Origin: CAWEEP01 sp963808125
GTDB lineage: Bacteria > Chloroflexota > Dormibacteria > Aeolococcales > Aeolococcaceae
NCBI GenBank assembly: GCA_963808125.1
Contig: CAWEEP010000047.1
Location: forward strand, 1-43,928
DNA length: 43,928 nt
Reading direction: 5' to 3'
The notes below the pieces were generated by a model. That model saw only the letters and a list, made by a program, of their open reading frames with translations. It was not told the origin of the DNA and did not search any database. The position numbers and the translations under genes were made by a program. Below are positions 1 to 9,589 of this stretch, one piece after another. Numbering within the stretch: position 1 is the first letter of the stretch; every line of letters begins with the position of its first letter.

Positions 1-468
1 ACCTGCGTGTGGCCGGCGGACCACGCCGCCCATGTCGCCGCCGCCCAGGCTGAGACCGCGGCCTCCCGGGCCTCCGGAGAGGCGCCTGCGACGTCGCGAA
101 CCGTGAGCGCGTACGCGGCGGGGCGGAGGAGGAGGAGGAGCGGGTAGTCGCGGTGGGCCCCAGTCGCCGATCAGATGGCGGAGCCGCATGCGGGGACGCC
201 GCGTTCGATCGCTGCGCAGAGGCTCATCAGGTGGACGGCGACGGACTGCCGGTTCCGGCGGTCCGAGGTTCGTCGGGTGCTGGGCGGCGTACGCATCGAC
301 CATGAGCTGGCCCGCCGTCGCGGCCAACAGGCCCGGGAGGGACCAGCGCCACTCCAGGAGCGTGCCGTACATGGCCCAGCACCCAGGTGCTGCGAGCATG
401 TACGCGTGCACCGGTCCGGCGGCGTCCGGGACCGAGGCGCCGCAGCCGGAGCACACGACCTCGCTCAT
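1..468 (-). CDS. DUF5946 family protein, 3' end cut by window edge, frameshifted
   Basis: Protein of unknown function. The N-terminus has a zinc-finger-like pair (CSGCG at residues 6-10), then the family features GPVHAY, PGCWAMYG and GQLMVDAYAAQHP. A frame change near 260 leads into SVAVHLMSLCAAIERG. A second near 175 leads into a stretch with HRDYPLLLLL and AVSAWAAATWAAW, the Trp-rich C-terminal part of the family. The gene then runs off the left edge. It is divergent from the UbiA-like gene. The ATG at 468 has no clear Shine-Dalgarno. The assignment rests on recalled family motifs; function is unknown. Confidence 0.6.
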   Translation of the reverse strand, partial: MSEVVCSGCGASVPDAAGPVHAYMLAAPGCWAMYGTLLEWRWSLPGLLAATAGQLMVDAYAAQHPTNLGPPEPAVRRRPPDEPLRSDRTRRPRMRLRHLIGDWGPPRLPAPPPPPPRRVRAHGSRRRRRLSGGPGGRGLSLGGGDMGGVVRRPHAG

Positions 469-580
469 GGGGCGACGGTACTGGAGAGTGGCCGGATCGC
501 GGCGGCGTGTAGGGATCCGGGGATCGACACCGAGGGCGGGACCCTCATCAACGCCGCCGCCGGAGCCTCGCGCGCTGGCC

Positions 581-1412
581 GTGGCGTCGCGGCCCGCCGG
601 CGGTCCAGGGCGGCAACGCTGTCTCTGCTGCACCCCGGCCCCTCCCTGCTGGTGACCGCCTGCTTCGTCGCGGCGGTGGCGGCCGCCCGGCACCGGGTGC
701 CGGACCTTCCCACAGGCGTCCGCCTGGTCCTGGTGATGCTGCCGATCCAGTTCGCCATCGGCGCCCTGAACGACCTCTGCGACCGGGAGTCAGATCGGGT
801 GACGAAGCCGCGCAAGCCGTTGGCGAGTGGTGCCGCGGCTCCGGGGCTGGCCGTGGGGGTCACCATCGGCGGGCTGGTCCTGGGCCCCGTCATGGCGGCG
901 ATCCTCCCCCCTCCCCACGGTGCTGCCGGCCGCCACCGGTGCCGGGGCGGGCGTCGCCTACGACCTCTGGCTCCAGCGCGGCCTCCTCTCCTGGTTCCCG
1001 TACTGGGTCGCCTTCGTGGCATTGCCCCTCTGCGCCTGGGCCACCGTGGGCCACCTGGACCGCCGCGCCGCGATCGCCGTGCCTCCCCTGGCCCTGGTCC
1101 TGGCGCTGAGCCTGCACCTCGCCAACGCGAGCCCCGACGTCGGCCGACGATCGTCGGGCGAGGCGGGCCTCGCGGTCCGCCTGGGGGAGAGATGGTGGCG
1201 CCGCTGAGCCTCATCCTCGCCCTCGTGGCCGGGGTGGCTGCGGTTCTGGCGGCCGCGGCATTGGGCCAATCGGCGGTCGTCGTGTCCTGGGCGCCCTCCC
1301 GCTGCTGGGAACTGCCGCCGTCCTCGCCACCCTGCGGAGTGCTCGCACCTTCCCCGTGCTGGCCTGCGGCACGGTCGTCCTGGTCGCGGTCTGGCTGCTC
1401 GCCCTGCCCTGA
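581..1412 (+). CDS. UbiA-type polyprenyl (aromatic) prenyltransferase, several frameshifts
   Basis: Integral-membrane prenyltransferase that would attach an isoprenoid chain to an aromatic or quinone precursor, or digeranylgeranyl to a glycerol lipid. The first Asp-rich motif is NDLCDRESDRVTKPRKPL at about 769-828, matching the UbiA NDxxDxxxD signature. After a frameshift near 900 the second region has AYDLWLQRG, and HLANASPDV follows in the place of the usual hLaNalPD. Further frame changes lie near 1145 and 1285, and the last segment (GALPLLGTAAVL to WLLALP) ends at the TGA at 1410-1412. Each segment in its own frame has the hydrophobic pattern of membrane helices. The true start is uncertain. 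Because every piece is conserved, indel errors are more likely than decay. Confidence 0.65.
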
Positions 1413-1433
1413 GGTTCCCCGGCGGCGGTGCGC

Positions 1434-1439
1434 TAGTAT
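1434..1439 (+). promoter_or_regulatory. candidate -10 element for nitroreductase gene
   Basis: TAGTAT lies 30 bases before the nitroreductase ATG, in an A+T-rich patch that stands out in this G+C-rich sequence. A strong ribosome site (AGGGAGGT, 1458-1465) follows. No good -35 is visible. Confidence 0.4.
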
Positions 1440-1469
1440 GTGAGCATTCAACAATAGAGGGAGGTCCCT

Positions 1470-1986
1470 ATGGCCAACGACGTGTACGAGGCGGCGCGGA
1501 CGGTGCTCGCCGTCCGCGAGTACCAGGATAGGTCGGTGCCGGACGAGGTGATCGGCCGCATCGTCGAGTCGGCGCGGCTGTCGGCGAGTTCGATGAACCT
1601 GCAGCCGTGGCGCTTCGTCGTGGTGCGCGAACGCGCCCATCTGCAGGAACTGGGCAGGCTCGTGAGGAGCGGCCCCTACATCGCGAAGGCCTCCTTCGCC
1701 GTGGTGGCGGCATACGAGACCTCGAGCCGGTTCGGCGTCTCCGATTTGAGCCGCGCCATCCAGTCGATGATCCTCAGCGCGTGGGATGAGGGCGTGGGAT
1801 CCAATTGGACCGGGTTCGGTGGCCTCGACTTCCGTGCGAGAGGACGTGGGCCTGGAAGACGGGTACACCGTCCTCGCCGTGATCCCGTTCGGCTACCCGG
1901 TCAAGGCGGTCGGCCTGGGGAAGAAGAGACGCAACCCGCTGGGCGATGTGGTGTCGGCGGAGCACGTCGGAACCGCCTTCAAGTAG
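1470..1986 (+). CDS. Nitroreductase family protein (FMN-dependent), one frameshift
   Basis: Small flavin oxidoreductase of the nitroreductase superfamily, expected to bind FMN as a dimer and reduce nitro compounds, quinones or a similar electrophile with NAD(P)H. The N-terminal RTVLAVREYQDRSVPDEVI and SARLSASSMNLQPWRFVVV carry the usual FMN-phosphate contacts (Arg near the start, then S-x-x-N-x-Q-P-W). A frame change near 1820 is followed by REDVGLEDGYTVLAVIPFGYPV, the conserved C-terminal FMN-side strand (normally ...iPlGyP). About 172 residues, at the short end of the family. The ATG at 1470 has an excellent Shine-Dalgarno. Substrate cannot be told. Confidence 0.8.
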
Positions 1987-2011
1987 GGGCGGTCGCTTCT
2001 TCGCGCTGGGC

Positions 2012-3189
2012 TCAGCCGGCGATGCAGGAGCCGTCATCGACCGGCTTGGTGCGCCCCTTCGCGGCCTGGATCTCCCCGGTGAACTCGGAGACACCGAGCG
2101 CGTACCCCTCGTCCGCCTGGACCGTGCTGACCGCGAACGTCACCCCGATGACCTGGCCGTCCAGGTTGACGAGCGGGCCACCGGAGTCCCCGGGGATGAC
2201 GTTGGCGGAGACGACCACGATCTGCCGGTTGACGTAGGTGTCGCTATAGATGTTGAGGCCGTATGCCTCCTCGGTTCCGCGGACAGCGGCTCCCGTCGAG
2301 GACTCGTTGCCGCCCCCCGGGTAGCCGATCACCGCGCCCTGCGTCCCTGCGGAAAGGGGACCGCTCCTGATGGGCAGCGACGCCATGGTCGCGCCGGGGA
2401 CGTAGAGGATGGCGATGTCGATGTTGGGGTCGAAGAGGACCACCACCGCCGCGTGGACGCCGCCCTGCGGCGTGTCCACCTCCTGCCGGTATGAGCCGGC
2501 GACGACGTGGGCGTTGGTCAACATCAGGTTCCCGCCCACCGGCCAGGCCGAGCCGGCCTCGGCACCACCGCATCCATAGGCGATGACCCGGGAGGTCGCC
2601 TCGGTGGCCGCCCGCACGCCGGCGGTGTCGATGCTCTTCGGCAGCGGCTGGTTGGGCAGGTCGGGGGTGAGGCTGGCGAAGGGGTTGGGCAGCTCGTCGT
2701 TGCGCAGGAACTGCTGAACCTGGGAGAGGAAGGCGGGGGACGGGGGGCGGCGTCCTGAAGGGCGTGCTCGATCGCCGAGCCACTCACCTGCTGGCTGATG
2801 ACGGTGAGGGAGCTGTCGGCGAACGTGAAGCCGAGGAACCAGGCGGCGAAGAGAACCCCGAAGCCTCCGGCGAACGTCCCCGCCACGGAGTCCCAGGTGG
2901 CGAAGCGCGTCCGCATTGTCGCCATCCGGGCGCGGAATCCGACCGCCGTCCCGATCCCCTGGATGATCAGCAGGCAGGCCAGGAAGATGCCGGCGGCGAT
3001 GAGGGGCTGGTTGGCGCCTCCGGGCTGCGGCGAGAGGGCCCGGGTGATGGGCGGCGCCACCAGGGCTCCAACGACGCTCCCCACCACCAGCCCGGCCATG
3101 GAGAGGCCGCCCCAGGTCAGCCCGCGCCGGTACCCGGAGAATGCGACGGCGATGACCAGGACGACGATGACCGCGTCGAGGATGTCCAC
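2012..3189 (-). CDS. MarP-like membrane-anchored serine protease (CvpA domain plus trypsin domain), one frameshift
   Basis: A CvpA/colicin-V-production-type membrane domain (four hydrophobic helices, roughly residues 1-150, beginning DILDAVIVVLVIAV) is followed by a trypsin-like protease domain outside the membrane. The catalytic triad is visible: His in LTNAHVV, Asp in NIDIAIL, Ser in PGDSGGPL. Mycobacterial MarP (Rv3671c), needed for acid and oxidative stress resistance, has this order of domains. A frame change near 2748 separates the two domains. I place the start at GTG 3189, just before the first helix; longer starts would add an unlikely Arg/Pro-rich tail. The gene is convergent with the nitroreductase. 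Confidence 0.82.
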
Positions 3190-3424
3190 GGACCGGGAGT
3201 CTGACCTGGATCGGTGAGTAAGGGTTGGGGCCGGTGCTGAGACCGGGGTGGTCGAGCGTCGTAAGGTCCGTGATGGGTGCTGGCGCCAACTTGGGCGGGA
3301 CGAGACGGCGCGACGAGCCTCAGGGCGGTGGTTGTCGGTGATCCAGGCGACCATGCGGTGCTGTGGAGCCGCCGCACGGCACGCTGACGCCCACCACAGA
3401 ACACCGGCGACGGATGAGACAGGG

Positions 3425-4876
3425 TCAGGTGACGGGGATCAGCCGCAGGCGCTCGTAGACGGCGATGATCCGGTCGGCCCAGAGCCAGCCCCGAGGGAGG
3501 TGGAGATGGAGCCGGCGGCCGCTGCGGCTCAACCGACCGGGGGCCGCGATCATCCAGCGGCGCACCGTGGTGGCCAGACGGTGGCTGGGTTCGTCATCCT
3601 CCGCGAGGTCCTCGCCGAGAAGGGGGTCGCCGTCCGAGACGGGAGGCTTCGGCAGGGTGTCGAGGAGCACCGCCGAGAGCATCGCCACCAGGTTGACGGC
3701 GATCACCGCGGCCGCCTGCCAGCCGCGGTTGGCCCGCAGCGTCCCCAGCGGCAGGTGGATCAGGCCACAGCCCAGCTTGGCATCCTTGATCCTCTCTTCG
3801 ATGTGGGCCCGCTGCCGCTGCCAGAGCTCGATCTCGGTGGCGTCGCCGGCCATGTCGGTGAGGAGGAAGCTGTAGCCGTAGACCTGGCTCACCGAGCCGT
3901 TCAGGGCCAGCTGAAGCTGCAGCAGGGGGACGGTCCGGCGACGCCGCGCCCGCCCGCTGCCCAGTTCGGCCACCTCGAGCAGACGCCGCCGGATCAGCAG
4001 GCGCAGCGGCTCGTGGGCCCATCCCGACGGCCGGTACGTGGTCTCGGCGATCTCCGCTCCCGGCATCTCCAGCGCCGGTCTCCACCCCTCCTCCGGCATC
4101 CGGTAGCTGGCCCGCCACATCGCCCGGTTGCGGGGCACCGAGACGGCGAACCGGACCCGCCGACGCCGACAGCGCTGCATGACGTCACTGCAGAAGTAGT
4201 TGCTGTTGCCCCGGACCGAGACCGGCCCATGGCCCTGCGGCAGCCGCGCCAGGGCCGCGTCCAGCAACCGGGGCGCCGTGGGCTTGGCGGCGCTGTTGCC
4301 GGAGTGGAGCTCGGCCGTCAGCACCCGGTGGCGCTCCGCCCAGGTCACCAGCTGGGACTTGTAGCTGAACCGGCCCTCGTAGTTGAAGGCCGCCCCCTGC
4401 TTCTGGCGGCCGTACACCTCGGTGGTGGTGGCGTCGATGTCCAGCGTCACCGGCGCCGTGGCATCGAGCCCCAGATCGGCGTCGAGGACATTGCCCGCCT
4501 CGGCGGTGGCGGCCAGGGCGGCCCGCAGCTGGGCCACCGTCAACCGTCGCAGCAGCTGCCCCGCCGTGGTTGGCGCCGGGGTCTCCGCCACCGCCCGCAA
4601 CCCGGCCCCGGCCCCATCCTGGCGCAGCACCTCGAGATGCGCCAAGTGGTTGCCTCCCGCCATCATCGCCTCGGCCAGCGACACCAGCAGCTCGCCGGCG
4701 CTCCGCCCTCGCCGCCGCTGCTTGAAGGCCCGGACCCCCTCCACCGCCCCGTCGATCCGGGCCACCAGCCGGGTGCGCCGGATCAGCTCCCCCGACAGCA
4801 GCAGCCCGGCGAAGCCGGTGAGATGGTCATCGTCGGCGCTGATGTGGACCCGGGGGGCGGCTGCGGTACGATGCAT
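3425..4876 (-). CDS. IS1380-family transposase, second catalytic Asp replaced by Asn
   Basis: DDE-type transposase of 483 residues, the usual size for IS1380, open from ATG to stop. The first catalytic block is TLDIDATTTEVYGRQKQGA near residue 150. The third, with the Glu, is IEERIKDAKLGCGLIHLPLG near residue 370. The second block normally reads RaDSgF or RADSAYY, but here it is VRGNSNYF: the Asp position (about residue 224, codon at 4205-4207) is AAC for Asn, one base from GAC for Asp. Established knowledge says the second Asp is needed for metal binding, so this copy may be inactive unless the base is a sequencing error. No frameshift is seen. Confidence 0.9.
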   Translation of the reverse strand: MHRTAAAPRVHISADDDHLTGFAGLLLSGELIRRTRLVARIDGAVEGVRAFKQRRRGRSAGELLVSLAEAMMAGGNHLAHLEVLRQDGAGAGLRAVAETPAPTTAGQLLRRLTVAQLRAALAATAEAGNVLDADLGLDATAPVTLDIDATTTEVYGRQKQGAAFNYEGRFSYKSQLVTWAERHRVLTAELHSGNSAAKPTAPRLLDAALARLPQGHGPVSVRGNSNYFCSDVMQRCRRRRVRFAVSVPRNRAMWRASYRMPEEGWRPALEMPGAEIAETTYRPSGWAHEPLRLLIRRRLLEVAELGSGRARRRRTVPLLQLQLALNGSVSQVYGYSFLLTDMAGDATEIELWQRQRAHIEERIKDAKLGCGLIHLPLGTLRANRGWQAAAVIAVNLVAMLSAVLLDTLPKPPVSDGDPLLGEDLAEDDEPSHRLATTVRRWMIAAPGRLSRSGRRLHLHLPRGWLWADRIIAVYERLRLIPVT

Positions 4877-4878
4877 CT

Positions 4879-4951
4879 GAAAAGTGCCTCCTCGTGGGGA
4901 ATGTCGGGTAGTTGTTCACCGCGATATTCCCATACAGGACAAGCACTTTTC
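4879..4951. repeat. 9-bp inverted repeat upstream of transposase
   Basis: GAAAAGTGC (4879-4887) and GCACTTTTC (4943-4951) are perfect complements with 55 bases between them, starting two bases before the transposase ATG. It could be part of the element's end or a structure controlling transposase expression; the sequence does not decide. The rest of 4952-5136 shows no gene. Confidence 0.5.
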
Positions 4952-5136
4952 TTCATTCATACGCTCTCATCGAAGCGGCTGACTTCGATCGACTCGTCCT
5001 TACCCGCCGATTGAGGTCTGAGGGCTTGGAGGTCCCCTGCGCGTATTCGAAACCGTCACGGGTGGGGGAGAGGGCGATGCGGGGCTCCTGGTCGTGCCCG
5101 TGCCCGTCCCCGGGCGGTGGCCTATGCTCTCGGCAT

Positions 5137-5210
5137 CGGGGCGTGGCGCAGCCGGCAGCGCGCTTGCTTTGGGAGCAAGAGGTCCCCAGTTCGAAGTCTG
5201 GGCGCCCCGA
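5137..5210 (+). tRNA. tRNA-Pro (anticodon TGG)
   Basis: Cloverleaf folded by hand. Acceptor CGGGGCG (5137-5143) pairs with CGCCCCG (5203-5209), discriminator A5210. D stem GCGC/GCGC. Anticodon stem CTTGC/GCAAG with loop TTTGGGA, anticodon TGG at 5170-5172. T stem CCCAG/CTGGG. The T loop TTCGAAGT has eight bases instead of seven; given the indels elsewhere this is probably an inserted base. CCA is not encoded. Confidence 0.93.
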
Positions 5211-5244
5211 CCGGCGGGTCAGCTAACGGTCAGTTTTGAATTCG

Positions 5245-5308
5245 CCGGGTGCACTTGCTTCGGTCCTGGGCGGGCTCGGCCGGGGACCCCGGGTGCAAAG
5301 GCAAGTGC
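5245..5308. repeat. Structured repeat between tRNA-Pro and furA
   Basis: CCGGGTGCA occurs twice in direct orientation (5245-5253, 5289-5297). GCACTTGC (5251-5258) and GCAAGTGC (5301-5308) form an 8-bp inverted repeat. A nested GGTCC/GGACC pair (5262-5266, 5284-5288) lies inside. Together they could fold as a two-tier hairpin of about 60 nt. No known family is recognised. Confidence 0.4.
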
Positions 5309-5360
5309 TGGACGGCAGACCTTGGTTCGAACTCTGACAAGATCCAAAATTAGATCGAGT

Positions 5361-5840
5361 ATGGTATCCATGCCCGGTGAGAAGGCGGCGGATCCAGCGG
5401 GCGTGCTCCGCCAGCACGGTCTGCGGGTGACAGCCCAGCGTCTGGCCGTCCTGAAGGTGGTGTCGGGCCGACCGCATGGCACGGCGGACGAGATCGCGGA
5501 GTTCGTGCGGGCAGAGATCGGTGCCGTCTCGCATCAGGCGGTGTACGACGCGCTCGGCATCCTGACTGACAAGGGACTCCTCCGACGTATCGAGCCGGCG
5601 CGATCGCCGGCTCGATACGAGGACCGGGTGGACGACAATCACCACCATCTCGTCTGTCGCAGCTGCGGCGTCACCGTCGACGTTCGCTGTGCGGTGGGGG
5701 CCGCGCCCTGCCTGGAGGCCGCCGATGACAACGGGTTCATCGTCGACGAAGCCGAGGTCATCTACTGGGGCACCTGCCCCGCCTGCCAGACGGCGGCAGG
5801 GCGACAGCGGGGCAGGAGACCGGAACCATCAGCCGCATGA
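5361..5840 (+). CDS. furA: Fur-family regulator, FurA type (probable regulator of katG)
   Basis: Metal-dependent DNA-binding repressor of the Fur/PerR family. A winged-helix domain (GLRVTAQRLAVLKVVSGRPHGTADEI, then SHQAVYDALGILTDKGLLRRIE) is followed by the dimerisation domain with the metal ligands NHHHLVC. The structural zinc site has two CxxC pairs, CRSC and CPAC. About 159 residues, normal for the family. The start is ATG 5361 (or 5370). TAGATC ends only five bases before 5361 and no Shine-Dalgarno is seen, so the message may be leaderless, as reported for mycobacterial furA. The 28-base gap to katG points to co-transcription and peroxide-responsive control. Several PSI-BLAST-level relatives are possible, but the katG neighbour makes FurA the best call. 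Confidence 0.88.
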   Translation: MVSMPGEKAADPAGVLRQHGLRVTAQRLAVLKVVSGRPHGTADEIAEFVRAEIGAVSHQAVYDALGILTDKGLLRRIEPARSPARYEDRVDDNHHHLVCRSCGVTVDVRCAVGAAPCLEAADDNGFIVDEAEVIYWGTCPACQTAAGRQRGRRPEPSAA

Positions 5841-5867
5841 GTTACATGGGTTAGGAGAGGGACCACC

Positions 5868-8101
5868 ATGAGCAAGGAAGACGCGGGCTCCACCGCTGCC
5901 ACTGCGGGAGGGGGTGCGCCGGCAGCGAAGTGCCCGGTGATGAGCCACCCCCACGCCGCCATCGGTTCGCTGGCGAACCAGCACTGGTGGCCGGACCAGC
6001 TGAACCTGCGGCCGCTCGCCAAGAACTCGCCGCTGATCGATCCCATGGACGTGACCTTCGACTACGCGGCCGAGTTTCGCACGCTCGACCTTGCGGCAGT
6101 GAAGGCCGACCTCATCAAGGTGATGACAACATCCCAGGGGTGGTGGCCGGCGGACTATGGCCACTACGGGCCGCTGTTCATCCGGATGGCGTGGCACAGC
6201 GCCGGCACCTACCGCATTCACGACGGACGGGGCGGCGCGGGGTCGGGGACGCAGCGCTTCGCGCCGCTCAACAGCTGGCCCGACAACGCCAACCTCGACA
6301 AGGCCCGCCGGCTGCTCTGGCCGGTCAAGCAGAAGTACGGCCGGAAGATCTCCTGGGCCGACCTGATGGTCCTGGCCGGGAACTGCGCCCTGGAGTCGAT
6401 GGGCTTCACCACGTTCGGCTTCGGCGGCGGGCGCGTGGACGTCTGGGAGCCTGAAGAGGACATCTACTGGGGGCCCGAGGACACCTGGCTCGGCGACGAG
6501 CGCTACAGCGGTGACCGGGAGCTTGCGGATCCGCTCGGGGCGGTGCAGATGGGGTTGATCTACGTGAACCCCGAGGGTCCGAACGGCGAGCCTGATCCGG
6601 TTGCCGCGGCCCGGGACATCCGGGAGACGTTCGCTCGCATGGCCATGAATGACGAGGAGACGGTCGCGCTCATCGCCGGCGGGCATACATTCGGCAAGAC
6701 GCACGGCGCCGCCGATGCCGCGCGGTACGTCGGTCGTGAGCCCGAAGGCGCTCCGATCGAGGAGCAGGGGCTGGGCTGGAAGAACGCTTTCGGCAGCGGC
6801 GCGGGCGACGATGCGATCACGAGCGGCTTGGAGGTGATCTGGACCACCAACCCGACGAGGTGGGACAACGGCTTCTTCGACAATCTGTTCGGCTACGACT
6901 GGGAGCTGACCAAGAGTCCAGCCGGCGCGCATCAGTGGCGTCCCACCGACCGAGCCGCGGATGACACCGTGCCCGACGCCCACGATCCGTCGAAACGGCA
7001 CGCTCCGATGTTGCTCACGACGGACCTGTCGCTGCGGTTCGATCCGATCTACGAGCCCATCGCGCGGCGCTTCCACGAGCACCCGGCCGAGTTCGCGGAC
7101 GCCTTCGCCAGGGCGTGGTTCAAGCTGACCCACCGCGACATGGGGCCCATCACGCGCTATCTCGGCCCCGAGGTCCCCGCTGAGCAGTTGATCTGGCAGG
7201 ACCCCGTCCCCGCCGTCGATCATCCCCTGGTCGACGAGGCCGACATCGCCACCCTGAAGAGCACGATCCTCGCCTCCGGGCTGTCGGTCCCGCAGCTGGT
7301 CACGACGGCGTGGGCGTCGGCGTCGACCTTCCGCGACAGCGACAAGCGCGGCGGGGCCAACGGGGCCCGCATCCGCCTCGCTCCGCAGAAGGATTGGGAG
7401 GTGAACGGCCCGGCTGAACTGGCCACGGTGCTGCGCGCTCTCGAGCGGATCCAAGCCGGCTTCAACGACGCGCAGACAGGTGGGAAGAAGGTCTCCCTTG
7501 CGGATCTGATCGTCCTCGGCGGATGTGCCGCGGTCGAGACTGCCGCCAACAGTGCCGGGTACGACCTCCGGGTTCCATTCTCGCCCGGACGCTCCGATGC
7601 ATCGTCGGAAGAGACAGATGTCGATGCGTTCGCTGTGCTCGAACCGACCGCTGACGGGTACCGAAACTACTTCCGGGCGGGACAAGCGCCGGCCCGAGGA
7701 GCTGCTGATCGACCGGTCCAGCCTCCTGACGTTGACCGCTCCGGAGATGACGGTGCTCGTCGGCGGCCTGCAAGTCCTCGGCGCGAACGCCGGGCACTCC
7801 GACCACGGAATCTTCACCGGGCGGCGTGGATCGCTGACCAACGACTACTTTGTGAACCTGCTCGACATGGGCACCGAATGGCGCGCTCTCTTCCACCGAG
7901 CACGTCTACGAGGGCCTCGACCGCAAAACTGGATCCGTCAGGTGGACGGGTACCGCCGTCGACCTCATCTTCGGCTCGCACTCTCAGCTCCGGGCCATCG
8001 CCGAGGTCTACGCCTGCGGCGACGGGGAGAATAGATTCGTGCGGGACTTCGTGTCAGCGTGGGACAAGGTCATGAACCTGGACCGCTTCGACCTTCACTG
8101 A
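5868..8101 (+). CDS. katG: Catalase-peroxidase KatG, two frameshifts
   Basis: Bifunctional haem enzyme that destroys hydrogen peroxide and oxidises small donors. Distal haem site: RMAWHSAGTYR (Arg, Trp, His). Proximal His: GGHTFGKTHG. The Met-Tyr-Trp adduct partners are all present: the Trp of RMAWHS, the Tyr of LIYVNPEGPNG and the Met of FARMAMND. The second, degenerate peroxidase domain follows (from about residue 430). Frame changes near 7675 (before RRPEELLIDRSSLLTLTAPEM) and near 7885 (before EHVYEGLDRKTG) must be crossed to reach the normal C-terminus FVSAWDKVMNLDRFDLH, giving the expected 740 or so residues. Start ATG 5868 has AGGAGAGGG eight bases upstream. Downstream of furA. Confidence 0.96.
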
Positions 8102-8131
8102 ACACGGCGCGGCCGCAGGTCGCGCTCTCCT

Positions 8132-9436
8132 CTACTCACCTGGCCCGCGCTGCAGGGGGGATGGGCCTGCCGTCGGAGGCGAGGCCACGACGGTTCCGCC
8201 AGTCGCCAGGCCCCCGCCCAGTCCGACGGCGACAGCGCACGCGCCCACCAGCACCGCTCCGACGGTGACCCCGTTGAAGAGTTGAGCGGAGCCCAGGACG
8301 CTGTAGAGGAGCGTGCCCAGCGGCTGCAGGCCGACCGCCTGGGTTACGTAGAGACCGAGTAGACGGCCTCGGACGGCGGGGTCGGCGTCGGTCTGGATCA
8401 CGGTGATGAGCGTGGTGTTGATGGCCACGAAGGCGAGGCTCACTCCCACCAGCGCGGGCAACGTCCAGCCCAACCAGGAGGAACGCGCCACCGTCGCCAG
8501 GCTCAGCGCGTAGAGCACGCCCCCACCGACCAGGAACCAGCGGCGCCCCCGGCCGCGGCCAAGGACGCTGAGCAGCAGAGCGCCGGTGAGACCGCCCACC
8601 CCGCCCACGCTGTACATCAAGCCCAGCCCGCTGGCGCCGACGTGGAGCCGGCTCGAGGCCAGCACGGGCAGGAAGGGCATGTAGGACACACCGAGCAGGG
8701 AGAGCATCGCCCCCGCTCCCATCACCCCGCGGAGCAGGGGGTCGCGCCATGCCGCGGCGAAGCCGGCGGCGACATCGTCCACCAGGCGCCGCGAGCCAGC
8801 CCCGCCCGCGGGGGCGATATCTGGGACCACGATCCAGAGCACCGAGATGGGGGCGAGATAGGCGACGGCCAGGCAGGCGAAGCAGGCTCCGGGCCCGGCG
8901 ACCGCATAGAGCACCCCGGCGACGGACGGCCCCACCAGGCGGCAGACGCTCATCGCCGAGGCGGCGAGCGCCATGGCGTTCACCACCAGTTCCCGGCTGA
9001 CCAAGTCAGCGACCAGCGCCTGGCTGGTGGGGAGGTCGACGGCCGCGCTGCTCCCGAAGACGACCGCGACCACCACGATCGCCCCGAGGCTGAAATGATC
9101 GGTCGAGGCCAGGATCGCCAGGGTTGCCGCCCCGAGGCCCAGGGTCGACTGGGTGACGAGGAGGATGCGGCGCCGCGGGTAGCGATCGGCAAGTGCCCCT
9201 CCCACCACGGACAGTGCCACGGCGGGGAGGCCCGATGCCGCGGCCACGAACGCCACCGCGTTGACGCTCCTGGTCTGCGTGTAGACGAAGTAGCCGAGCG
9301 CCAGGGTTTGCATCCAAGTGCCGAGAAGGACCGGCCATTGGGCCGACCAGTACCAGCGGTAGCTCCGTACCCGCAGCGCCGGGGGCAGCCAGCGAGGGCC
9401 CGCCCCCTTCCCCGCCAACGGATAGGCCGTCTCCAT
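8132..9436 (-). CDS. MFS transporter (enterobactin-exporter/MFS_3-like)
   Basis: Twelve-helix major-facilitator protein of about 434 residues. Seen: LRVRSYRWYWSAQWPVLLGTWMQTLALGYFVYTQT at the first helix (typical fRnyRlfw...s..G.wm), the loop 2-3 motif GGALADRYPRRRILLVTQ, and VGPSVAGVLYAVAGPGACF. The resemblance is to drug/siderophore exporters such as EntS. I chose ATG 9436, which has GGAGAG at good spacing; upstream codons in the same frame are low-quality. It is convergent with katG, and substrate cannot be read from sequence. No frameshift. Confidence 0.85.
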   Translation of the reverse strand: METAYPLAGKGAGPRWLPPALRVRSYRWYWSAQWPVLLGTWMQTLALGYFVYTQTRSVNAVAFVAAASGLPAVALSVVGGALADRYPRRRILLVTQSTLGLGAATLAILASTDHFSLGAIVVVAVVFGSSAAVDLPTSQALVADLVSRELVVNAMALAASAMSVCRLVGPSVAGVLYAVAGPGACFACLAVAYLAPISVLWIVVPDIAPAGGAGSRRLVDDVAAGFAAAWRDPLLRGVMGAGAMLSLLGVSYMPFLPVLASSRLHVGASGLGLMYSVGGVGGLTGALLLSVLGRGRGRRWFLVGGGVLYALSLATVARSSWLGWTLPALVGVSLAFVAINTTLITVIQTDADPAVRGRLLGLYVTQAVGLQPLGTLLYSVLGSAQLFNGVTVGAVLVGACAVAVGLGGGLATGGTVVASPPTAGPSPLQRGPGE

Positions 9437-9589
9437 CTCCGTGACTCTCCGCGATTCGCAGCCCGAGAGGCTGTTGAGGATCGGCGCCAGGGTTGGGAGG
9501 GGCGCGTGGCACCTTCGGGAAGACCACCGAAGGGTTGCCGCCGGAAGGCGAGGCCGCCGCGGCGATGTCGACGCGCTTGGCGATCTCGC

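Larger units (their letters stand above)
3400..4960 (-). mobile_element. IS1380-family insertion sequence, ends not resolved
   Basis: The element is recognised from its single transposase gene. I could not find a convincing pair of terminal inverted repeats or a target duplication, so the limits are approximate. The left flank (3190-3424) lies between the protease start and the transposase stop and holds no gene. On the right, about 175 bases separate the transposase-upstream inverted repeat from the tRNA. Confidence 0.55.

Noticed and set aside
3248..5014. A 588-codon open frame on the plus strand over the IS element
   Set aside because: Antisense of an intact transposase with catalytic motifs; no ribosome site or recognisable domain.
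3317..5030. CCTCAG-type strings near both sides as IS terminal repeats
   Set aside because: Only six bases match in inverted orientation and no target duplication is present, so the ends cannot be claimed.
5309..5345. tRNA-like GGTTCGAACTC string after the structured repeat
   Set aside because: It resembles a T loop, but no matching acceptor, D or anticodon stems could be folded around it.
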